Origin: Bacteroidales bacterium UBA7574
GTDB taxonomy: Bacteria > Bacteroidota > Bacteroidia > Bacteroidales > Paludibacteraceae
Reading direction: 5' to 3'
Length of the DNA stretch: 5,286 nucleotides
NCBI GenBank assembly: GCA_002479035.1
Contig: DLLA01000140.1
Span: 481-5,766 of the forward strand
Part shown: piece after piece, positions 1 to 5,286 of the stretch
Numbering within the stretch: the first letter of the stretch is position 1
Layout of the letters: each line of letters begins with the position of its first letter
Program-made: the position numbers and the translations under genes
The notes under the pieces: generated by a model
What the model was told of the DNA's origin: nothing
The model's input: the letters and a program-made list of their open reading frames with translations, nothing else
Database searches by the model: none

Positions 1-22
1 ACACACCCGCGCGCGGGTGTGT
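1..22. repeat. Perfect 22-bp palindrome at the left edge
   Basis: Every base pairs symmetrically around the centre between 11 and 12: ACACACCC at 1-8 against GGGTGTGT at 15-22, with an alternating GC core at 9-14. As RNA it would form a GC-rich stem-loop on either strand. On the plus strand it is followed by GTATATAC (itself palindromic, 21-28) and no T-run, so it is not an obvious rightward terminator. On the minus strand the bases after it lie outside the window. It could be the terminator hairpin of a leftward transcript, part of a convergent terminator, or a protein-binding site. The palindrome is certain; its role is not. Confidence 0.5.
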
Positions 23-34
23 ATATACCAAAAT

Positions 35-76
35 CAAGTGGTCATCTGGCCTGATGGTCACTTGTTTCTTTTTTTT
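35..76 (+). terminator. Rho-independent terminator, rightward
   Basis: A 12-bp stem pairs 35-46 with 53-64. It contains two adjacent G-T wobbles (41/58 and 42/57) and a 6-base loop, TGGCCT. It is followed directly by a T-tract at 65-76 interrupted by one C. The two wobbles become A-C mismatches when the stem is read leftward, and the leftward tail is only ATTTTGG, so the element is stronger for transcripts entering from the left. It probably ends a gene or RNA lying left of the window and insulates the cas9 upstream region. It might also weakly stop the leftward candidate tracrRNA. Confidence 0.75.
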
Positions 77-77
77 C

Positions 78-167
78 TTAACGTGAGTTCGATATAAGGC
101 TAGACATAGAGAATGGTAATTGATTGTCACCGACGAGTGTCTATCCCTTATATCGAACTCGCGTTAA
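78..167. repeat. 90-bp inverted-repeat element with TTAA ends (MITE-like or long hairpin)
   Basis: The outer arms 78-99 and 146-167 are inverted copies of 22 bases with one difference (T84 against G161, which is a G-T wobble in plus-strand RNA). After a small asymmetric internal loop the pairing resumes at 101-107 with 137-143, leaving a loop of about 29 bases (108-136). Both outer ends read TTAA. The shared arm core is GAGTTCGATATAAGG. The length, near-perfect terminal inverted repeats, lack of coding content and TTAA ends fit a miniature inverted-repeat transposable element. Alternatives are a structured RNA element or two facing CRISPR-repeat-like sequences. It has no poly-T on its right side, so it is not a rightward terminator. 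The structure is seen directly; the mobile-element reading is inference. Confidence 0.6.
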
Positions 168-213
168 AATACAAAGAAATCAGCCTGCAAAATGACCCAT
201 AGAGCAATTTTGC
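168..213 (-). terminator. Possible 3' hairpin and U-rich end of the candidate tracrRNA
   Basis: Read leftward, GCAAAAT (213-207) pairs perfectly with ATTTTGC (193-187) around a 13-base interior that can add two more pairs. The sequence after the stem, GGCTGATTTCTTTGTATTTT, is rich in T but has no uninterrupted run directly at the stem base, so this is a weak intrinsic terminator at best. It could instead be an internal tracrRNA hairpin. A competing fold pairs GACCT (223-219) with GGGTC (198-194). Confidence 0.3.
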
Positions 214-281
214 GAAACGAGGTCGAGCCGTCACAAAGATATGAACCTTATGTGTAGGTGGTATATAGGATTGTGGTCCAC
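168..281 (-). ncRNA. Candidate tracrRNA, divergent from cas9
   Basis: tracrRNA pairs with the CRISPR repeat in crRNA and is required for Cas9 loading and guide maturation. Four things point to one here. A well-formed Bacteroidetes promoter faces left at 286-317. The transcript lies in the non-coding gap next to cas9, where tracrRNAs are often found. After about 30 bases that could be the anti-repeat (252-281), the minus strand reads AUAAGGUUCAU (251-241), very like the AUAAGG nexus start of known tracrRNAs (from memory, S. thermophilus CRISPR1 has AUAAGGCUUCAU). That segment can fold as CAC/GUG plus AAGG/CUUU. A second hairpin follows at 213-187 with arms GCAAAAU/AUUUUGC. The 5' end is estimated from promoter spacing. 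The 3' end is uncertain: a U-rich stretch at about 180-165 is one option, and read-through into the 78-167 inverted repeat is another. No CRISPR repeat is in the window to prove anti-repeat pairing. Confidence 0.55.
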
Positions 282-283
282 AA
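271..283. promoter_or_regulatory. 13-bp palindrome at the predicted leftward transcription start
   Basis: TTGTGG and CCACAA flank a single central T (277). The site sits where transcription from the 286-317 promoter should begin, 3 to 15 bases past its -7 box. It could be an operator half-site pair, or simply the first bases of the RNA, part of the putative anti-repeat. The symmetry is seen; any protein binding is a guess. Confidence 0.3.
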
Positions 284-285
284 TG

Positions 286-317
286 CAAAAATACTGCATT
301 CCAGTTGCGGGTGCAAA
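286..317 (-). promoter_or_regulatory. Leftward Bacteroidetes-type promoter (candidate tracrRNA)
   Basis: On the minus strand TTTG (317-314) is followed by exactly 20 bases and then TATTTTTG (293-286), matching the Bacteroidetes primary sigma-factor pattern of a TTTG/TTG -33 box and a TAnnTTTG -7 box. Transcription would begin near 278-282 and run left. The spacing is identical to that of the cas9 promoter on the other strand, which strengthens both calls. No protein gene lies downstream on this strand within the window, so the product is best explained as an RNA. Confidence 0.7.
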
Positions 318-349
318 TGCGTTTATATAAGCGTATCACCACTCGGTGA
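317..349. promoter_or_regulatory. Two small inverted repeats between the divergent promoters
   Basis: Bases 317-336 form a 20-base imperfect palindrome centred on TTTATATAA; its only breaks are G-T pairs. It touches the -33 box of the leftward promoter. Directly after it, TCACC (336-340) and GGTGA (345-349) pair around a 4-base loop. Lying between two divergent promoters, these are reasonable places for a shared regulator to bind, but no known operator is recognised. They could also be chance symmetry in A/T-rich DNA. Confidence 0.25.
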
Positions 350-415
350 CTTCTACATTCTACTAATCTAATGCATTGTTTTATACACCGATATTGTGTT
401 TTTTCTTTTGAAAAA

Positions 416-447
416 TTTGTGAATATTAAACAAATTATATATCTTTG
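416..447 (+). promoter_or_regulatory. cas9 promoter, Bacteroidetes type
   Basis: TTTG at 416-419, a 20-base spacer, then TATCTTTG at 440-447 match the -33/-7 consensus of the Bacteroidetes primary sigma factor. The start point should be near 451-455, giving a 5' leader of about 40 bases that is A/T-rich and has no Shine-Dalgarno sequence. The next gene begins inside the cas9 stop codon, so this promoter probably drives at least cas9-cas1 as one transcript. Confidence 0.8.
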
Positions 448-492
448 CACATGAAATAAAAAAGCAGAATCAACCATCTAATATAACACACT

Positions 493-3400
493 ATGGCAAC
501 AAAGAAAATCCTCGGCTTGGATTTAGGCACCAACAGCATCGGCTGGGCAGTCGTTAATCAAAACTCAGACAAACAATCCATCGCAGCGGCAGGCAGTCGC
601 ATCATTCCTATGGATGCAGCACTAATGGGCGATTTCGAAAGTGGAAACAGTATTTCGCAAACCGCCAATTGTACTGCGGCACGAGGCATCCGACGTCTGT
701 ATGAGCGCAGGGCTCTGCGTCGTGAGCGTCTCTGTAGGGTACTGTCGATCTTAGGTTTCCTTCCTCCGCACTACACGCAGGAACTGGATCGATATGGCAA
801 ACTGAACAAAGGAGCCGAGCCAAAGTTGGCATGGGCGACAGAAGATACCAAACCGATATTCTTATTCCAACCGTCTTTTGAGGAAATGATGTGTGATTTT
901 GCTGTTGCACAACCTCAATTAGTCGCTAACGGGAAAAAGATACCATACGATTGGACGATTTATTATCTCCGTAAAAAAGCCCTCGCGCAGCCTGTTACGA
1001 AGCAGGAACTTGCGTGGATATTCCTGCAATTCAATCAAAAACGTGGTTATAACCAGGCACGTGGAGAGGAAGAAGAAACAAAAACAAATGAAAAGAAAGA
1101 ACTAATCACCGCAAGGGTGGTCGAAGTGCGAGATACCGGCGAAGTTTCCAAAGGTCGCACGTGGTATGAGGTGGTGCTTGAAACCGGCGACATCTACAAA
1201 CGCCAAAGTGCTTATCCGTTGGATTGGGTAGGTAAGGTTAAGGATTTTATTGTTACCACCAAACTCAATGATGATGGCTCTGTGGCTACCGACAAAGATG
1301 GCAATCCTAAACGTAGTTTCAGTGCCCCGCAGGAGGATGACTGGGGGCTGCGTAAAATCAAAACGGAGCATGACATCGCTCAAAGCGGCAAGACCGTGGG
1401 CGAATTTATTTATGATGCGCTCCTGCATAACCCCGATCAAAAGTTAGTAGGTCAACTGGTACGTGTAGTGGATAGAAAACTCTATAAGGAGGAACTGCGC
1501 CGTATTTTGGACACGCAAAAGCAATTTATTCCCGAACTGCAAGATGCCAACCTCTACAAGCAATGTATCGAAGCCCTCTATCCGCAGAACGAAGCCTATC
1601 GCAATAGTATTGCCAACAAGGATTTCACCTATCTTCTCTTGCAAGATATTATTTTCTACCAACGTCCGCTGAAGAGCAAAAAGTCGCTTATCAACGAATG
1701 CCCCTACGAATACCACGTTTATCAAACCAAGAACGGCGAATGGAAACAGCAATATCTCAAGTGTATCTCCAAGTCTCATCCTCTCTATGAGGAGTTCCGT
1801 TTGTGGCAATTTGCCGAGAACCTGCATATCTACAAAACAGATGCAAATGGCATTGGCAAATCGGATTGCACGGCAGACTATATCCAGGACAAAGCCGCTC
1901 TGGTCAAGTGGTTACTTACGCAAAAAGAGATTACGGAAAAATCGATATTGTCGAAATTTGCCGGAAAGAAAGCAAAAGACCTGTCGTGGAACTATGTGAG
2001 CGACAAGAAATATCCTTCTGCTCCTGTTACGGCGACACTGACGGCTATTATATCAGAGACGGGTGGCGAAATAAACACTGATGAACTGCTCCATATCTGG
2101 CATATACTCTATTCTGTTTCGGACAAGGAACAACTCACGCAAGCCCTTACGCATTATGCAGAAAAGCATAATCTGTCGTCTGTCTTTGTCGAGAAACTGA
2201 GCAAACAGAAACCTTTTGCTGCTGACTATGGTGCGTATTCCGAAAAAGCCATCCGCCGATTGCTCAACCTGATGCGCAGTGGAGAGTTTTGGAAAGAAGA
2301 GAACATAGACCCGCAGACGAAACAGCGCATTGAGCATATTCTGACAGGAGAAGTGAATGATGCTATCAGCGACCGGGTGCGCGAGAAACTGAAAGATCTG
2401 AATAGTATATCGGACTTTCAAGGATTACCTCTGTGGTTGGCGGAATATGTGGTCTATGATGTCCGCAAAAACGACACCAAGTGGGAAACACCGGAGGACA
2501 TTGACAAATATCTGCAGTCCTTCCGTCTCCACTCGCTCAACAATCCGATTGTGGAGCAGGTGGTGATGGAGACCCTGCGCACCGTGCGCGATATTTGGAA
2601 GCAAGAGGGGCATATTGATGAGATACATATCGAGATGGGGCGCGAACTCAAGCAGAATGCCGAGCAGCGCAAGAACACCCTCACACGCCAACAGGACAAC
2701 GAAAAAGCCAATCTTCGTGCCAAACTATTGTTGCAGGAGTTTATGAACCCCGACGCCTGTATGGACGGAGTGCGTGCATACTCGCCAAGTCAGTTGGAAT
2801 TGTTCCGTATCTATGAAGACGGCGTCCTCAATAATCCCAATGCGACGAGAGACGATGATATTCAGCGTATTATCAAGGACCTGTCCGAACTCAAACAACC
2901 AACGGCTGCAGATGTCCGCAAGTATCGCCTATGGCTTGACCAGAAATACATTTCGCCCTACACGGGGCAACCCATTCCGCTGGCTAAACTCTTTACGCCT
3001 GCCTATCAGATTGAGCATGTCATCCCGCAGTCCCGTTTCTTTGATGACTCAATGAGCAACAAAGTCATTTGTGAAGCCGAAGTCAATGCTCGCAAAGACC
3101 GTATGTTGGCACACGAGTTTATTACTAAATGTGGTGGAGAGAAAATCACACTCTCAGGTGGCAAAGTCGTAACAGTCTTAACCACACAAGCATACGAGAA
3201 CTTGGTGCGTGATACCTACAAAACCAATCTGCGCAAGCAAGAGAAACTGATGTTGGACGACATCCCGGAAAAGTTCATTGCCCGCCAGATGAACGACAGC
3301 CGCTATATCAGCCGTCTTATGCTCGGCTTGCTTAGCAACATCGTTCGCGAGAAAAATGCCAAAGGCGAGTACGAACCCGAGTCAACAAGCAAGAACGTCA

Positions 3401-4962
3401 TTGCCTGCAATGGCTCTATCACCACACGCCTGAAGAAAGACTGGGGCATCAACGATGTTTGGAACCACATCATATTGCCGCGCTTTGAGCGGCTCAACCA
3501 AATCCAAAACACCACAATCTTCACTGCCAAGACTGCCAATGGGCACACTATCCCCAATATGCCGTTGGAGTTGAGCAAGAACTTCGAGAAGAAACGTATC
3601 GACCATCGTCATCACGCTATGGATGCTATCGTGATTGCTTTCACCACCCGCAACCACGTCAATCTCCTCAGCAACGAGGCTGCTCTCGAGAAGGACGAGA
3701 ACGCACGTTACGACTTGCAGATGCAACTGCGCAAACGGGAAATTTGGACTTCCTCCAATGGCAAGTCGCACACCAAATTCACTGACTTTATCGCCCCCTA
3801 CGAGGGCTTCCAACAGGACGTACAAACCACGCTGGAGAATATCATTGTCAGTTTCAAGCAGAACTTGCGCGTCATCAACAAGAGCAACAACCATACCATT
3901 CATTTTGAAGATGGCAAGAAAAAGAGCGTCAAGCAGAAAAAGGGCGATAACTGGGCGATACGCAAATCCCTCCACAAAGCAACAGTCTTTGGCAAAGTGA
4001 ACCTGCGTTTCCGCAAGACGGCTCCGCTCAAGTATGCCTTAGCCCACCTCAACGACATTGTGGACAAAGACTTGCGTCTCAAATTGCGCGAGTTAGTTGC
4101 TCAAGGCTATGACGAAAAACGCCTCAAGAAATACTTTGCGGAGAATAAAGACGTTTGGTCGGACATTAACCTGCAGAAAATCGAAATCTACTACTATACC
4201 AACGACACTCTTGACAACTACTATGCAACTCGCACAGCCATAGGCGATTGGCTGGACGAAAAGAGTATTCGGGAGAAAGTAACCGACACCGGCATACAAA
4301 AAATACTGTTGGCACACCTCTCACTATACAACAACGACCCAAAAGAGGCATTCTCTGCAGATGGCATTGAGAAGATGAACCTGAATATCGTTGCACTCAA
4401 TGGCGGTACTCCGCACAAACCCATCTACAAGGTACGCAAATACGAGAAAGCAGACAAGTTCGCTGTCGGTGAAATCGGCTCTAAATCCAAGAAATTCGTA
4501 GAAGCCGATAAGGGAACCAACTTGTTCTTTGCTATCTATGCAACCGCCAACGCCGATGGCAAAGAGGTGCGCTCTTATGCAACCATTCCTCTGAAAGCCG
4601 TTATTGATTGCCAAAAACGGGGCAAGAAAGAGTGGAAACCCTTGCTTGACCAGTGGGTGCATGGCAATAATTTAGTACCTGCCAACGCCACCTTGAAATA
4701 TATCCTCTCCCCGGGCGACTTGGTCTATTTGCCCAAAGAAGGCACTGCCACGATTGATAAAACCCGTATCTATAAAATGGTGTCAAGCACAGGCAACCAA
4801 TGTTTTTGTGTCCCATATAGTATGGCTTCGCCAATTATCAACAAAGTAGAGTTTAGTCCATTAAATAAAATGGAACGTGCCATCACTAACGAGATGATAA
4901 AAGAAACCTGTATCCCCATTCGCGTTGACCGTTTAGGTAACATAATCTCCATCGAGCCATGA
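493..4962 (+). CDS. cas9: Type II-C CRISPR RNA-guided endonuclease Cas9
   Basis: Cas9 uses a crRNA-tracrRNA duplex to find and cut both strands of invading DNA in the cytoplasm. The 1489-residue protein is complete. RuvC-I is at 5-20 (LGLDLGTNSIGW, Asp10). The Arg-rich bridge helix is about 60-85. The recognition lobe spans about 86-690, with FNQKRGY at 180-186 and a beta-rich insertion at about 190-275. RuvC-II is at 709-720 (Glu714 in IHIEMGREL). The HNH domain centres on 838-869 (IEHVIPQS with His842, then Asn856 and Asn865). RuvC-III is at 1037-1046 (HHAMDA, His1041, Asp1044). About 430 residues follow, covering the wedge and PAM-interacting regions, with the conserved RKSLHKATVFG at 1157-1167. 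It is much longer than compact II-C enzymes (about 1000-1100) but fits the large Bacteroidetes branch. The start is fixed by the position of Asp10 and an in-frame TAA at 484-486; there is no Shine-Dalgarno site. The PAM cannot be read from sequence alone. All nuclease residues are present, so it should be active. Confidence 0.98.
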   Translation: MATKKILGLDLGTNSIGWAVVNQNSDKQSIAAAGSRIIPMDAALMGDFESGNSISQTANCTAARGIRRLYERRALRRERLCRVLSILGFLPPHYTQELDRYGKLNKGAEPKLAWATEDTKPIFLFQPSFEEMMCDFAVAQPQLVANGKKIPYDWTIYYLRKKALAQPVTKQELAWIFLQFNQKRGYNQARGEEEETKTNEKKELITARVVEVRDTGEVSKGRTWYEVVLETGDIYKRQSAYPLDWVGKVKDFIVTTKLNDDGSVATDKDGNPKRSFSAPQEDDWGLRKIKTEHDIAQSGKTVGEFIYDALLHNPDQKLVGQLVRVVDRKLYKEELRRILDTQKQFIPELQDANLYKQCIEALYPQNEAYRNSIANKDFTYLLLQDIIFYQRPLKSKKSLINECPYEYHVYQTKNGEWKQQYLKCISKSHPLYEEFRLWQFAENLHIYKTDANGIGKSDCTADYIQDKAALVKWLLTQKEITEKSILSKFAGKKAKDLSWNYVSDKKYPSAPVTATLTAIISETGGEINTDELLHIWHILYSVSDKEQLTQALTHYAEKHNLSSVFVEKLSKQKPFAADYGAYSEKAIRRLLNLMRSGEFWKEENIDPQTKQRIEHILTGEVNDAISDRVREKLKDLNSISDFQGLPLWLAEYVVYDVRKNDTKWETPEDIDKYLQSFRLHSLNNPIVEQVVMETLRTVRDIWKQEGHIDEIHIEMGRELKQNAEQRKNTLTRQQDNEKANLRAKLLLQEFMNPDACMDGVRAYSPSQLELFRIYEDGVLNNPNATRDDDIQRIIKDLSELKQPTAADVRKYRLWLDQKYISPYTGQPIPLAKLFTPAYQIEHVIPQSRFFDDSMSNKVICEAEVNARKDRMLAHEFITKCGGEKITLSGGKVVTVLTTQAYENLVRDTYKTNLRKQEKLMLDDIPEKFIARQMNDSRYISRLMLGLLSNIVREKNAKGEYEPESTSKNVIACNGSITTRLKKDWGINDVWNHIILPRFERLNQIQNTTIFTAKTANGHTIPNMPLELSKNFEKKRIDHRHHAMDAIVIAFTTRNHVNLLSNEAALEKDENARYDLQMQLRKREIWTSSNGKSHTKFTDFIAPYEGFQQDVQTTLENIIVSFKQNLRVINKSNNHTIHFEDGKKKSVKQKKGDNWAIRKSLHKATVFGKVNLRFRKTAPLKYALAHLNDIVDKDLRLKLRELVAQGYDEKRLKKYFAENKDVWSDINLQKIEIYYYTNDTLDNYYATRTAIGDWLDEKSIREKVTDTGIQKILLAHLSLYNNDPKEAFSADGIEKMNLNIVALNGGTPHKPIYKVRKYEKADKFAVGEIGSKSKKFVEADKGTNLFFAIYATANADGKEVRSYATIPLKAVIDCQKRGKKEWKPLLDQWVHGNNLVPANATLKYILSPGDLVYLPKEGTATIDKTRIYKMVSSTGNQCFCVPYSMASPIINKVEFSPLNKMERAITNEMIKETCIPIRVDRLGNIISIEP

Positions 4963-5286
4963 TTAAGCGCGTCCTTTGTTTCACCACCCCCGCCTACTTG
5001 AGCCTCCGCCTCAAGCAGATGGTCATCGAAATCCCCGAGGTCGTCTATGGCAAGGGGTTGCTTGACTCGCTCCGCCAGCAGGGCGTGCGCACCGTTTCCA
5101 TCGAGGACATCGGCGTGGTTGTCTTGGATAACAAACAAATCACTGTCACACAAGCCCTTATGGCGGAACTCCTCGACAACAACGTCGCCATCGTCACCTG
5201 CGACGACCGCCATCACCCCGTCGGGCTCTTCCTCCCCTTGGACGGGCACAACCTCCAAAACGAACGTTTCCGCGAGCAACTCAACG
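4959..5286 (+). CDS. cas1: CRISPR-associated integrase Cas1, type II-C (cut by window edge)
   Basis: Cas1 works with Cas2 as the integrase that inserts new spacers at the leader end of the CRISPR array. The visible 109 residues start MIKRVLCFTTPAYLSL and contain the N-terminal beta-domain signature IEDIGVVVLDNKQIT (48-62), then NNVAIVTCDDRH (74-85), PVGLFLPL (87-94) and NERFREQL (101-108), all characteristic of type II Cas1. The metal-binding catalytic Glu, His and Asp lie in the C-terminal helical domain beyond the right edge, so activity cannot be judged. The ATG overlaps the cas9 TGA (ATGA), implying translational coupling and one operon; cas2 is expected next. G+C is about 59% over 4981-5280, against about 36% in 4801-4920 at the end of cas9. 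The usual YFGNP near the start reads CFTTP here, a mild divergence. Confidence 0.95.
   Translation, partial: MIKRVLCFTTPAYLSLRLKQMVIEIPEVVYGKGLLDSLRQQGVRTVSIEDIGVVVLDNKQITVTQALMAELLDNNVAIVTCDDRHHPVGLFLPLDGHNLQNERFREQLN

Noticed and set aside
78..167. Inverted repeat as an intrinsic terminator
   Set aside because: There is no T-run after it in either direction: the right side reads AATACAAAG, and leftward it is followed by an A-rich stretch.
234..241. Second leftward -7 box (TATCTTTG on the minus strand)
   Set aside because: No TTG-type -33 box at the right distance, and an RNA from here would lack the anti-repeat and nexus start.
336..349. TCACC-ACTC-GGTGA stem resembling the last hairpin of the S. 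pyogenes tracrRNA
   Set aside because: It is a short 5-bp stem upstream of the leftward promoter and outside the predicted RNA; no T-run follows, so the likeness is probably chance.
148..477. 109-codon open frame on the minus strand upstream of cas9
   Set aside because: It covers the cas9 promoter, the leftward promoter and the RNA hairpins, shows no recognisable domain and has no promoter or ribosome-binding signal of its own.
1..492. CRISPR array in the upstream gap
   Set aside because: No direct repeats with regular spacing are present on either strand; the only long repeat is inverted and occurs once.
3382..3975. 197-codon minus-strand open frame inside cas9
   Set aside because: It is antisense to the RuvC-III and wedge coding sequence of an intact cas9; a shadow frame without family features.
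4770..5279. 169-codon minus-strand open frame across the cas9/cas1 junction
   Set aside because: It is antisense to two clearly recognised genes; its length is explained by the G+C-rich codons of cas1.

Overview
The window is the start of a type II-C CRISPR-Cas locus from a member of the Bacteroidetes (Bacteroidota), probably order Bacteroidales. Three things support this placement. The Cas9 is a long II-C protein (1489 residues) of the branch I associate with Bacteroidetes. Both promoters upstream of it match the Bacteroidetes consensus (TTTG, 20 bases, TAnnTTTG). The cas9 start has an A/T-rich leader with no Shine-Dalgarno sequence, which is common in that phylum.

Layout. Bases 1-492 encode no believable protein but are dense in structure. 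In order they hold a perfect 22-bp palindrome at the left edge (1-22), a rightward intrinsic terminator (35-76), and a 90-bp inverted-repeat element with TTAA at both ends (78-167). Then comes a candidate tracrRNA gene on the minus strand (about 168-281) with its promoter (286-317), small inverted repeats between the divergent promoters (317-349), and the cas9 promoter (416-447). Bases 493-4962 are cas9, intact, with all RuvC and HNH catalytic residues visible. cas1 starts inside the cas9 stop codon (ATGA overlap, 4959-4962) and runs off the right edge; 109 residues are visible.

How the parts work together. Cas9 is the single-protein effector that cuts target DNA using crRNA paired to tracrRNA. 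Cas1, with Cas2 presumably just beyond the right edge, inserts new spacers. The candidate tracrRNA is transcribed away from cas9, so one short intergenic region would drive both the effector and its RNA cofactor. No CRISPR repeats are visible. The array is probably downstream of cas1-cas2 and would be needed to confirm the anti-repeat.

The locus type is known. The less explained parts are the divergent RNA gene, the TTAA-ended inverted repeat beside it, and an abrupt rise in G+C at the cas9/cas1 junction.
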